Positions 34,215-42,796 of a stretch of DNA of 64,000 nt are shown in pieces. The notes under the pieces were generated by a model that saw only the letters and a program-made list of their open reading frames with translations, had not been told where the DNA came from and ran no database searches. Source of the DNA: Streptomyces nigrescens (GTDB taxonomy: Bacteria > Actinomycetota > Actinomycetes > Streptomycetales > Streptomycetaceae); NCBI GenBank assembly GCA_024349765.1, contig AP026074.1, positions 372,001 to 436,000 on the forward strand, given 5' to 3'. The translations under genes were made by a program, and so were the position numbers. How positions within the stretch are numbered: the stretch's first letter is position 1; each line of letters opens with the position of its first letter.

Positions 34215-35204
34215 ATGAGCACGGTAGTGGACATCGACGCACGCGGTACGCAGCACTGCGAGACGACAGCTCTGGGGGTACTGCTGCGGCACCAAGGACT
34301 CGATCTGTCCGAGCCCATGCTCTTCGGCCTCGGCTCCGGCCTGTCCTTCGTCTACTGGGACAGCAAGAACATGGGCTTCCCCTTCCTCGGGGGACGGGTC
34401 AAGCCGTTCGAGCTCACCAGAAGCCTGGCCACCGGACTAGAGCTGGAGCTCCTGGTCCAGGAGACCACCTCGTCCCGCAGGGCATGGGAGAACGTGGCCG
34501 CCCCCATCGACGCCGGCCACCCCGTCGGGCTGCAGCTCGACAGTTACCACCTGGACTATTTCACCTCGAAGGTGCACTTCGGCGGCCATGTCGTCGCCAT
34601 GTACGGCTACGACGATCACGCCGCCTACCTGGTGGACACCGACCAGCAAGGCGGAGCGGTGTCCACCAGCCTGACCAGCCTCGCCCGGGCCAGGGCCGCA
34701 CGTGGCCCGATGACCGCCAAGCACCGCTCCTTCACCCTCACCGCTCCGCGGGACCTGCCCTCCCCACAAGACCGGATCATTCCCGCCATCACCGCCTGCG
34801 CCGACGCCTTCCTCAACCCGCCCATCGCCAACCTCGGCCACCGCGGCATTGAGAAGGCCGGCAAGCTGGTACGCACCTGGCTCCAGCGCACCGACCAACC
34901 GCAACGGGACCTCCCGCAGGCCGCCCTCTTGATGGAGAAGGCCGGCACCGGCGGCGCCTTGTTCCGCAACCTCTACCGCGACTTCCTGGCCGAGTGCACC
35001 GAACTGCACGACAGCAGCCACCTGCGCACGGGTCTCGGGCTGTACACCGAGGCGGCCACCCTGTGGACGGAAGTGGCAGCCCTCATCACCAAGGCTGGTG
35101 AATCGGGTGAGGCGCCCTTCCTCCATCAGGCCGGCACGATCCTCGGAGATCTCTCGCGTATGGAACGCGAGGCCATGCAAGCGCTGAGCCGCCTGGAGGC
35201 GTGA
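34215..35204 (+). CDS. BtrH N-terminal domain protein (DUF4872-type)
   Basis: 329 residues. The N-terminal domain (about 8-145) fits BtrH_N, a papain-like fold named after the butirosin acyltransferase. The conserved Cys15 stands in GTQHCETTALGVLLRHQG, the His in FGGHVVAMYGYDDHAAYLVD. The C-terminal helical part (about 190-329) corresponds to DUF4872. The family often serves as an acyltransferase or peptidase in natural-product assembly, but no biosynthetic genes adjoin it here. Confidence 0.85.
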   Translation: MSTVVDIDARGTQHCETTALGVLLRHQGLDLSEPMLFGLGSGLSFVYWDSKNMGFPFLGGRVKPFELTRSLATGLELELLVQETTSSRRAWENVAAPIDAGHPVGLQLDSYHLDYFTSKVHFGGHVVAMYGYDDHAAYLVDTDQQGGAVSTSLTSLARARAARGPMTAKHRSFTLTAPRDLPSPQDRIIPAITACADAFLNPPIANLGHRGIEKAGKLVRTWLQRTDQPQRDLPQAALLMEKAGTGGALFRNLYRDFLAECTELHDSSHLRTGLGLYTEAATLWTEVAALITKAGESGEAPFLHQAGTILGDLSRMEREAMQALSRLEA

Positions 35205-35304
35205 GGCACCGAGCGCACCTACCGGGCCGCGGCCCGCGCAGCCCTCACCACCGCCCAGGCAAGGGCGTGGTGTTGGCCCTGGCTGCTGGTCCGATCGCCC
35301 TCCC

Positions 35305-35337
35305 GTCATGCCCTGACTACTCCAGTCAGGGCATGAC
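35305..35337 (+). terminator. Terminator after BtrH_N gene
   Basis: GTCATGCCCTGACT, ACTCC, AGTCAGGGCATGAC: perfect 14-bp stem, 100 bases after the stop and ahead of ctaD. Confidence 0.75.
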
Positions 35338-35447
35338 CGCATCCCATTGGCGGCGTTTCGACTGCTGAAGACGGCTGTCCGGCTCCTGCGGCGGCCAGGA
35401 TGGCGGCTGACTGGCGAGCCACGCGAGCATTTGGGAGAGACCCACCA

Positions 35448-37187
35448 GTGAGCATCCTCAACGAACCCCACGGTGCCGCGGCAGCCGAGGACTCGTACGA
35501 AAACGAAGTGCCGATGAAGGGCAAAGAGCCCGGCAACGTCGTGATCAGGTGGCTGACGACCACCGACCACAAGACCATCGGCACCCTGTACCTGGCGACG
35601 TCATTTGCGTTTTTCCTCTTCGGCGGGGTGATGGCGCTGGTGATGCGCGCCGAGTTGGCCCGGCCGGGCCTGCAGATCGTGTCGAGCGAGCAGTTCAACC
35701 AGGCGTTCACGATGCACGGCACGGTGATGCTGCTGATGTTCGCGACGCCGCTGTTCGCCGGGTTCACCAACTGGATCATGCCGTTGCAGATCGGCGCCCC
35801 GGACGTGGCCTTCCCGCGGCTGAACATGTTCGCGTACTGGCTCTACCTCTTCGGCTCGATGATCGCGGTCGGCAGCTTCCTCACCCCGCAGGGCGCGGCC
35901 GACTTCGGCTGGTTCGCCTACTCCCCGCTGTCGGACGCGACCCACTCCCCGGGAATCGGCGCCGACATGTGGATCATGGGCCTGGCCTTCTCCGGCTTCG
36001 GCACCATCCTGGGCGCGGTCAACTTCATCACCACGATCATCTGCATGCGTGCCCCGGGTCTCACGATGTTCCGGATGCCGATCTTCACCTGGAACGTGCT
36101 GCTGACCGGTGTGCTGGTCCTGCTGGCCTTCCCGATCCTGGCCGCCGCGCTGTTCGCCCTGGAGGCGGACCGTAAATTCGGCGCTCACGTCTATGACCCG
36201 GCCAACGGCGGCTCGTTGCTGTGGCAGCACCTCTTCTGGTTCTTCGGCCATCCGGAGGTGTACATCATCGCCCTGCCGTTCTTCGGCATCGTCACCGAGG
36301 TCATCCCGGTGTTCGCCCGCAAGCCGATCTTCGGCTACATCGGTCTGGTCGCCGCGACCATCTCGATCGCCGGTCTGTCGGCCACGGTGTGGGCGCACCA
36401 CATGTACGTCACCGGTGGTGTGCTGCTGCCGTTCTTCTCCTTCATGACGTTCCTCATCGCCGTTCCGACCGGTGTGAAGTTCTTCAACTGGATCGGCACG
36501 ATGTGGAAGGGCTCGCTGTCCTTCGAGACGCCGATGCTCTGGGCGATCGGCTTTCTCGTCACGTTTCTCTTCGGCGGGCTGACCGGCGTCATCCTGGCCT
36601 CACCGCCGATGGACTTCCATGTGTCCGACTCGTACTTCGTGGTGGCCCACTTCCACTACGTCGTCTTCGGAACGGTCGTCTTCGCGATGTTCTCCGGCTT
36701 CCACTTCTGGTGGCCTAAGTTCACCGGCAAGATGCTGGACGAGCGGCTGGGCAAGATCACGTTCTGGACGCTGTTCGTGGGCTTCCACGGCACCTTCCTC
36801 GTCCAGCACTGGCTCGGTGCCGAGGGCATGCCGCGTCGTTACGCGGACTACCTCGCGGCCGACGGCTTCACGACGCTGAACACCATCTCGACGATCAGCT
36901 CGTTCCTGCTGGGCCTGTCGATGCTGCCGTTCCTCTACAACGTCTGGAAGACCGCCAAGTACGGCACCCCGGTGGACGTCGACGACCCGTGGGGCTACGG
37001 CCGTTCGCTGGAATGGGCCACCTCCTGCCCACCGCCGCGGCACAACTTCCTCACCCTGCCGCGCATCCGTTCCGAATCCCCGGCGTTCGACCTGCACCAC
37101 CCCGAGATCGCCGAAGAGGACCACGCGGCGCGCCTCGGCAAACGTGACGCGGTGGAAGCACCCGGCCATGAAGGTGACCGGCCGTGA
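35448..37187 (+). CDS. ctaD: Cytochrome c oxidase subunit I
   Basis: 579 residues, membrane-embedded catalytic subunit of the aa3 oxidase that reduces O2. About 12 transmembrane helices. Heme/CuB ligands are visible: [10 protein letters not shown] (low-spin heme His), [13 protein letters not shown] (CuB His and cross-linked Tyr), AHHMYVTGG (two CuB His) and [11 protein letters not shown] (heme His pair). The GTG start follows GGGAGAGA. Subunits II, III and IV and the bc complex are not adjacent, so this is probably a second ctaD copy outside the main operon, overlapped by a small gene. Confidence 0.96.
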   Translation: MSILNEPHGAAAAEDSYENEVPMKGKEPGNVVIRWLTTTDHKTIGTLYLATSFAFFLFGGVMALVMRAELARPGLQIVSSEQFNQAFTMHGTVMLLMFATPLFAGFTNWIMPLQIGAPDVAFPRLNMFAYWLYLFGSMIAVGSFLTPQGAADFGWFAYSPLSDATHSPGIGADMWIMGLAFSGFGTILGAVNFITTIICMRAPGLTMFRMPIFTWNVLLTGVLVLLAFPILAAALFALEADRKFGAHVYDPANGGSLLWQHLFWFFGHPEVYIIALPFFGIVTEVIPVFARKPIFGYIGLVAATISIAGLSATVWAHHMYVTGGVLLPFFSFMTFLIAVPTGVKFFNWIGTMWKGSLSFETPMLWAIGFLVTFLFGGLTGVILASPPMDFHVSDSYFVVAHFHYVVFGTVVFAMFSGFHFWWPKFTGKMLDERLGKITFWTLFVGFHGTFLVQHWLGAEGMPRRYADYLAADGFTTLNTISTISSFLLGLSMLPFLYNVWKTAKYGTPVDVDDPWGYGRSLEWATSCPPPRHNFLTLPRIRSESPAFDLHHPEIAEEDHAARLGKRDAVEAPGHEGDRP

Positions 37188-37561
37188 CCTCACCGAGCCG
37201 CCAAGGGGCCCCGTTGGACCGGCAGGGCACGGCACTCGCCCACGAGGTCGAGGGCTACCTCCTTGCACAAGCGGAGCGCGAGCAGGCGCGGCGCGAGGCC
37301 GCGGCTCTCTGCGCGCGCCTGACCTGGCTCACGACGGGCCAGGCCGAAGACCTCGCCCGCCATTACATCGAGCAGCGCCTCGGTCTGACCCGCCAGGCAC
37401 TCCAAGCCACCGCCGACCGGGCCAAGCGCCTGCGCGGCGAATACGAGGCCCGCTACGCCACATTGCGCCGCGCCCTGCTCAGACGGCATGCCGCCTGCGC
37501 TTGCCTGCTCTTCCTCTGTTCCACCGCGGCCGGTGCGACGGCTTGTCTGCTGGACCGCTGA
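37184..37561 (+). CDS. Small protein with C-terminal membrane anchor, coupled to ctaD
   Basis: 125 residues. The GTG overlaps the ctaD stop (GTGA), so it is translationally coupled. A long charged helix ([20 protein letters not shown] to [20 protein letters not shown]) precedes one Cys/Ala/Leu-rich membrane helix near the end ([19 protein letters not shown]). Could be an accessory or assembly factor for this oxidase; no family recognised. Confidence 0.7.
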   Translation: MTSPSRQGAPLDRQGTALAHEVEGYLLAQAEREQARREAAALCARLTWLTTGQAEDLARHYIEQRLGLTRQALQATADRAKRLRGEYEARYATLRRALLRRHAACACLLFLCSTAAGATACLLDR

Positions 37562-37759
37562 CCTGACCTGAGCAGGGTTCCAGTCGTCGGCCTCCGCGCG
37601 GCGAGGGCGGCACGGGACCCATCAGGCAGCCTCTGGCAGGGCTCTGCTGTTGAGCGTCCCCACGGTCAACTGCCATAAGGCATAGCTGGTTTGGGCGCGG
37701 AGCACTGTATCGTTCACGGTGATCACGATCGTCGGCCTCGCAGTGGGAGGGGGCGGCTC

Positions 37760-38080
37760 TTGAGCGCCCGCCGGTGGCTCATCGCCACCTGGGCAGGGCT
37801 GTGCCTGGCCGGCATCGCCGCCACCTCTGCCCTCAATGCCGGAATGGCCGCAGACAAGCCGGAGTCTTCCAGCGAGGAGCCGACGCAGAGGGGCACACAC
37901 GTAGTCGACTGCAAAAAGCTCGCCGACGCGATCGAGCAGGCCCGAGCCGAGACTGGGCGCCACCAGCAGGAACCGTTCCAGCCGACCGCGACCCCTATCC
38001 ACCGGGGCACAGTCACCGTCAAGGCAGTGGCGGTACCGGAGGAGTGCAGGGACGAATTCAAAGCCCGCGGCCTCAGGTGA
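37760..38080 (+). CDS. Membrane-anchored or secreted hypothetical protein
   Basis: 106 residues from a TTG preceded by GGAGGGGG. An N-terminal hydrophobic helix (RWLIATWAGLCLAGIAATSA) is followed by an exported domain with two cysteines (HVVDCKKLADAIEQ and PEECRDEFKARGLR) that could form a disulfide. The frame is open back to 37691 but upstream residues look non-coding. No family recognised. The gap 37562-37759 shows no other gene. Confidence 0.6.
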   Translation: MSARRWLIATWAGLCLAGIAATSALNAGMAADKPESSSEEPTQRGTHVVDCKKLADAIEQARAETGRHQQEPFQPTATPIHRGTVTVKAVAVPEECRDEFKARGLR

Positions 38081-38225
38081 CACTGAGGCGGCCCCGCATT
38101 GCGCCGAGCCGTAACAACACCTTCCGGGTCGTGGGCCCAGTGGCCAGTCGCCGAGCCGGTTCTCCGGGTTGAGGCCGCCGCTGACTGGAGCACGCCGCCG
38201 AGGTGTGTGGCCGGCTGCGGCGGAA

Positions 38226-38897
38226 TCAGCCCAGCACGCCGGTCAAGGCGCGGACGAGCACGGTGTCGAACCGGTCGACGGAGTTGCCGTCGGGCAGGGG
38301 AGCGGCGAGCAAGGCAGTGATGCGGGGGTGGCTTCCCGCGGCGGCAACGTGGCGGAGGTAGGCGGACTGGCGCGCGGCGCCGGTGTCCGCGGCAGCCATC
38401 TCGTTCTGCACGAACAGCGCGGTCAGGCCGCTGATGAGGGCGAATGCCTCGAGCTTGCAGGCGGGGTCGGCCGGGTGGTCCGCGAGCACGTCGAGTACGT
38501 GCTCCAGTAGGTCGACCCCGTGGGGGCCGAGGGTGGGGCGGCCCATGACCACGGCGGGGAGCCATGGGTGGCGGTGCATGATCTGCCGGGCCTGGTGGCC
38601 GATGGCGAGCAGGTCGGCCTCCCAGTCACCGGTGGGGGCGGGAAGGTGGTATTCGCTCGCGGTGCTGTCGGTCATCAGGTCGAGCAGCTCGTCGCGGGTG
38701 GCCACGTAGCGGTAGAGCGAGGCGGCGCCCGTACCAAGGACCGATGCGACGCGGCGCATGGAGACGGCCTCCAGGCCCTCCCGGTCGGCCAGTTCCACCG
38801 CCGCAGCGGTGATCTCGGCGCGGCTGCGCTCGGCCGGGCGTCCGACCGACGCTTGCTCCGGCCGCATCCAGATCACCGGCTCCTGCTGTCCTGCCAC
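38226..38897 (-). CDS. TetR/AcrR family regulator
   Basis: 223 residues from a GTG preceded by GGGAGG; an in-frame ATG at 38867 would start 10 residues later. Helix-turn-helix: SRAEITAAAVELADREGLEA then VSMRRVASVLGTGAASLYRY. The C-terminal domain is of the TetR_C type seen in tetracycline-like repressors (HPWLPAVVMGRPTLGP). Divergent from an alpha/beta hydrolase across a palindromic operator, so it probably represses both. Confidence 0.92.
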   Translation of the reverse strand: MAGQQEPVIWMRPEQASVGRPAERSRAEITAAAVELADREGLEAVSMRRVASVLGTGAASLYRYVATRDELLDLMTDSTASEYHLPAPTGDWEADLLAIGHQARQIMHRHPWLPAVVMGRPTLGPHGVDLLEHVLDVLADHPADPACKLEAFALISGLTALFVQNEMAAADTGAARQSAYLRHVAAAGSHPRITALLAAPLPDGNSVDRFDTVLVRALTGVLG

Positions 38898-38940
38898 TGC
38901 CACCTCCCACGTTGCCACCAGCCTACCTATCGCATACAGT

Positions 38941-38963
38941 GTTCGCGAACGACGTTTGCGAAT
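38941..38963. promoter_or_regulatory. TetR operator candidate
   Basis: GTTCGCGAAC, a perfect 10-bp palindrome, and GTTTGCGAAT 3 bases later (same unit, 13-base repeat). They lie between the TetR gene and the divergent hydrolase and directly abut the hydrolase ribosome-binding site. Confidence 0.6.
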
Positions 38964-38973
38964 GGAGGATGCG

Positions 38974-39903
38974 ATGGACACGATGACGCGCTTCGCGCAC
39001 AACGGCGAGATCGAGATCGCCTTCGAAGACCTGGGCGGAGCCGGCGGCGACCCGCTGCTGCTGGTCATGGGGTTGGGGGCGTCACGGTTCTGGTGGCCGG
39101 AAGGCCTGGTGGCCGAACTGATCGGTCGCGGCTTCCATGTCGTGGCCTACGACCAGCGCGACGCAGGCGAATCCACCCACCTGCCCAACCGACGCGTCGG
39201 CTCGCCATTCAAGGCACTGCTGCGCCGGGAAGCTCCGGCCTACAGCGCCGAGGACCTGGCCGACGACGCGGTCGCCGTCCTCGACGCCCTCGGCTGGGAA
39301 CGCGCCCACGTCTTCGGCCACTCGATGGGCGGGCTCGTCGCGCAGCGCACCGCGATCCGCCACCCGCGGCGCGTGCTCAGCCTGGCCACCTCCTCGGCGG
39401 TCCCCAGTGACGTGAAAGGTCTGCGCGTCCTGCGTTACCTGCGCCTGGCATGCCTGCCCCGTTTCACCCGGCTTCACTATCCCGAGACCCCTCAGGGCAA
39501 CCTGGATCTGGCCGTGGCCCTCGCCCGCATCTTGGTCGCGCCCGGCCAGCACATCGACGAGCGCGATGTGCGCGAATTCGTGGACAAGGAGGCGGCGCGC
39601 CAGGTTGCCGGCTTCCGTGACCGGGAGGCGCAGAGTCGCCAGATCGGCACAAAGTGGCACGGCGGACCACTCTCCCAGATCACCGCGCCGACCCTGGTAC
39701 TGCACGGCGAGCGCGACCCGCTTCTGCGTGTGGCGGCCGCACGCGACATCGCCGCCGCCGTCCCTGGTGCCCGCCTCCGCACCCTGTCCGGAGTCGGTCA
39801 CTTCCTCGCCCGCGATGTCTGGGCCACCTACGCCGACGAACTGCGCGCGCTCGCCGATCGCGCCGACAAGCAACCGCAGATCAACCTGGCCCCACGCGGC
39901 TGA
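38974..39903 (+). CDS. Alpha/beta hydrolase
   Basis: 309 residues. Nucleophile elbow FGHSMGGLVAQR (Ser near 115), acid in LHGERDPLLRV and His in LSGVGHFLARDVW near 285. The VAYDQRDAGESTHLP block is typical of esterase/aclacinomycin-methylesterase-like hydrolases. GGAGG precedes the ATG. A 25-bp tandem duplication spans its stop codon. Substrate unknown; the divergent TetR gene suggests induction by it. Confidence 0.92.
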   Translation: MDTMTRFAHNGEIEIAFEDLGGAGGDPLLLVMGLGASRFWWPEGLVAELIGRGFHVVAYDQRDAGESTHLPNRRVGSPFKALLRREAPAYSAEDLADDAVAVLDALGWERAHVFGHSMGGLVAQRTAIRHPRRVLSLATSSAVPSDVKGLRVLRYLRLACLPRFTRLHYPETPQGNLDLAVALARILVAPGQHIDERDVREFVDKEAARQVAGFRDREAQSRQIGTKWHGGPLSQITAPTLVLHGERDPLLRVAAARDIAAAVPGARLRTLSGVGHFLARDVWATYADELRALADRADKQPQINLAPRG

Positions 39904-39927
39904 GATCAACCTGGCCCCACCCGGCTG
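39878..39927 (+). repeat. 25-bp tandem duplication across a stop codon
   Basis: Two adjacent 25-base copies of AGATCAACCTGGCCCCACSC followed by GGCTG, differing at one base. The hydrolase TGA spans the junction; the second copy repeats the TGA. Downstream to 40129 no gene is seen. Confidence 0.85.
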
Positions 39928-40129
39928 ACCGGGGACCGCGGCGTCGGAGGTCTTGCGCACGACAGTGGAGGGCGAGCGCTTCGGAGCCGGCCCCGATCCA
40001 CTCCACGCGTCGAGTACCAGGTGCCCCGGCGCCTCGTGCGCGCCTCCGAACGTGGGCTGTTGCCGCTCCCTGGGAAGAACTGACGGCCGTCCGCCACCGT
40101 CGCCGAAGGCGATTGCCGGAGTCCGGCGG

Positions 40130-40172
40130 ACGGTGCGTTGGACGGACGGGTTACGTTCGTCCAACGCACCGT
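40130..40172. terminator. Bidirectional terminator hairpin
   Basis: ACGGTGCGTTGGACG, 13-nt loop, CGTCCAACGCACCGT: perfect 15-bp stem between the hydrolase and the converging secreted-protein gene, in a 375-base gap otherwise without a gene. Confidence 0.75.
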
Positions 40173-40278
40173 GTCGCGCGCCACAACGAGGCACTTGTCG
40201 ACGTCCTCTGCCGGGCGGCTATGGGTGACCCGGCCGTGATGGTCCGTCAGGACCCGTCGTGGTCCGTCGGACCGGTGC

Positions 40279-40605
40279 CTAGCGGCGACCTCTTCCCCGG
40301 CCGGTCAGGTCATTGACCAAGTCGCCGGAGATGTTGCTGCTGCGGAGACGCTGGTCGAAGTCGAAGCGGGCGTAGTGCCTGTGGGCGTCGGTGTACCTCT
40401 CGTTGTCGATGAAAAGGAACGTGCGGCAGTCGTTGCGGCTCGGGAAGAGCAGACTGAACGACGGGGCGCCGCACTGGCGATGGCCCAGCCCGAACGGGTC
40501 GTGCGACGCTGACCGCCAGCCTTCAGCACTCGCCGCGCCGACTGCCGACAACACCAGCGCGCCCGCGCCAAGAGCCACCGAAACGATCCGACCGATTTTT
40601 CTCAC
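40279..40605 (-). CDS. Secreted hypothetical protein
   Basis: 108 residues from a GTG preceded by AGGAGG. Signal peptide: VRKIGRIVSVALGAGALVLS then AVGAASA before Glu. The mature part of about 78 residues has two cysteines (HRQCGAPSF, NDCRTFLF), probably a disulfide, many aromatics (FLFIDNERYTDAHRHYARFD) and a basic end. No family recognised. Confidence 0.75.
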   Translation of the reverse strand: MRKIGRIVSVALGAGALVLSAVGAASAEGWRSASHDPFGLGHRQCGAPSFSLLFPSRNDCRTFLFIDNERYTDAHRHYARFDFDQRLRSSNISGDLVNDLTGRGRGRR

Positions 40606-41107
40606 GGTGCTGTTTCCTCCTGTGCTCGTCCCGATCTTGTGTCGGGTTCGTCGCGGTAACGAGCACGTCTTTTGAAGATCACGCAGCGATACTCCATCCA
40701 GCCCGCGGCTGAGCGGGCGAGATCGATGCCTGGGCCTGACCGCCTCCCCCGTTCGCGGGGCGCTGATGGTGTGGCGGAGTGGGCGCTGACCTGCCCGGAT
40801 GATGACCCGTTGTGGGCCAGAGGAGTGTTTCCCGATCCGGCAGGGCCGTTCGGCAGCCGGTTTCCGACCAAGACGCCCCGGCTTCGTCTCACCGCCCCAA
40901 GCCTCGTGCATGGTGAGCGAGGTGGTGAGAGGCGGACCTCCGCGGGCCGGATCGACGGGCCGGTCCCCTCCCGCACGTCGCCGGGTAGCTGGGCCGTTCG
41001 GGTGCGTGGACGCGCGCCCGCCACCGAATCGTTGTGTCGTTGACACGGGCGCGTGTCGAGATCCGGGGCTCGGCGGTTCGGGCGCTCAGTCACGGAGACG
41101 GACGGAG
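40606..41107. other. 502-base intergenic region
   Basis: Between a minus-strand secreted gene and a plus-strand peptidase. Several overlapping open frames on both strands are GC artefacts without homology or ribosome-binding sites. It must hold both promoters; no clear operator was found. Confidence 0.4.
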
Positions 41108-42751
41108 ATGGCCATGCCCCTCATACGCGGGTTCGTAGCACGCCGCCGACGTGGTGCCGCTGTCCTGGCCGCGTTGGTGACCTGTTCGAGCGTACTGACC
41201 GGGCAGGACCTCGCCGCGGCCGACGGGATACCCACACCTTCGGTGCCCGCACCGCAGTTGGACTGGAGTCCCTGCGCGCACGGCAGCGAGTTCGACTGCG
41301 CGACCGCGAAGGTACCCCTGGACTACGGCCACCCGGATGGTCGAGCCATCGAGCTGGCGGTCATCAAACGGAAGGCAACCGGCCCCGGACGGCGCATCGG
41401 CACCCTGTTCTTCAACCCCGGTGGCCCCGGCGGGCCCGGAACGGTGCAGATGCCACAGAACTACCGGTCCTTCCCGCGCGAGGTGCGGGAGCGGTTCGAC
41501 ATCGTCAGTTGGGATCCCCGCGGGGTCGGCAGCAGCACCGCGGTGAACTGCTTCGCCGGTCCTCAGGAGGCCGCTGACTGGAGGGCGAGCAAGGCGGCGG
41601 GCTTCCCGGTGGGAGAGAAGGAGCGGACGGCCTTCATCGCCGCGTACAGGGATCTGGCCCGGCGCTGTCAGCAGCGTGACCCCGAGCTCCTGCGCCACGT
41701 ATCGACCGCCGACACCGCTCGCGACCTCGACCAACTCAGACGAGCCGTGGGGGAGTCGCAACTCACCTACCTGGGCATCTCCTACGGCACGATCCTCGGC
41801 GCCACCTACGCCAACCTCTTCCCGGGCAAGGTCCGCGCCATGGTCCTCGACAGCAACATCGACCCACGAGCCTGGACGAATCACGCCTCCGACCAGGCAC
41901 CCGAACTCACCACCTTCCTGCGCATGGGCTCCGACCGCAGCGCCGCGGCGACCCTGGACCAGTTCCTCACCCTGTGCGGGGCCGCCACCGCCACCCGCTG
42001 CCCCTTCTCCGCCGGCGGCCCGAGAGCGACCCGGAGGAAGTTCCACCAGCTGACGCAGCGGCTGCGGACGCGTCCCGTGGGCGCGTGGACCTACGCCGGC
42101 ACGGTCGCCGACGTGGTGAACAGCCTCTACGCCGTCCATCCCGGGTGGACGGACCTCGCCGGCCGGCTCCAGAACCTGTGGCAAGGGCACGTCCCCAAGC
42201 ACCCTCCCCTCCCACCCGCACCACCGGTCCCGCATCCGAATCCGTATCTGGGCGAGGAACAGGCCGCTGCGGTGTTGTGCGCCGACAGCCCCAACCCGCG
42301 CAACCCGGGCGTCTACCACGCCCTGGAAGAGGCAAGCGCCGCCCGTGCGGGCGACGCCGGACGCTTCTGGACGTGGGCCACCGCGGGGTGCGCCACCTGG
42401 CCCGCCGTAGCGGCGAACCGCTATCGCGGTCCGTGGAACAGGCCGACGGCACACCCCGTGCTGGTGGTCGGCACCACCTACGACCCCGCCACGCCCTACA
42501 AAGACGCGCAGGCCATGGCCGAGGAACTGGCCAACGCCCGCCTGCTCACCCACTACGGCTACGGGCACACCGCACTGACCAACCCCAGCAGCTGCATCCA
42601 GGCCCACGAGAGCCGTTATCTGATCGACGGCCTCCTCCCACCGCCCGGAACGACATGCCGACCGGACACCCCGCCCTTCTCCCGCTCCGCGCCCCGGCCG
42701 AACGGCGGCGTCGCCACCGGCGGCGGCGGAATGGCCGGCACCGTCTCCTGA
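41108..42751 (+). CDS. Secreted S33 tripeptidyl aminopeptidase-like hydrolase
   Basis: About 547 residues. Signal peptide with Arg cluster (RRRRGAAVLAALVTCSSVLT). The TAP/SlpD-type start follows (LDWSPCAHGSEFDCATAKVP), then the oxyanion region FNPGGPGGPGT, WDPRGVGSS, nucleophile GISYGTILGATYANLFP, Asp in GTTYDPATPY and His in YGYGHTALTNPSSC. The extra C-terminal CIQAHE and TCRP cysteines are usual in this family. An ATG 6 bases downstream is an alternative start. It cleaves N-terminal tripeptides or related substrates extracellularly. Confidence 0.92.
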   Translation: MAMPLIRGFVARRRRGAAVLAALVTCSSVLTGQDLAAADGIPTPSVPAPQLDWSPCAHGSEFDCATAKVPLDYGHPDGRAIELAVIKRKATGPGRRIGTLFFNPGGPGGPGTVQMPQNYRSFPREVRERFDIVSWDPRGVGSSTAVNCFAGPQEAADWRASKAAGFPVGEKERTAFIAAYRDLARRCQQRDPELLRHVSTADTARDLDQLRRAVGESQLTYLGISYGTILGATYANLFPGKVRAMVLDSNIDPRAWTNHASDQAPELTTFLRMGSDRSAAATLDQFLTLCGAATATRCPFSAGGPRATRRKFHQLTQRLRTRPVGAWTYAGTVADVVNSLYAVHPGWTDLAGRLQNLWQGHVPKHPPLPPAPPVPHPNPYLGEEQAAAVLCADSPNPRNPGVYHALEEASAARAGDAGRFWTWATAGCATWPAVAANRYRGPWNRPTAHPVLVVGTTYDPATPYKDAQAMAEELANARLLTHYGYGHTALTNPSSCIQAHESRYLIDGLLPPPGTTCRPDTPPFSRSAPRPNGGVATGGGGMAGTVS

Positions 42752-42796
42752 GCCGTCCTTCGACGAAGTTCCGTGTCGCATGCCAGAGTTGGCGCC

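Noticed and set aside
40606-41107. Overlapping frames on both strands between the secreted protein and the S33 peptidase
   Set aside because: No start with a ribosome-binding site, no homology, Arg/Pro-rich composition typical of shadow frames.
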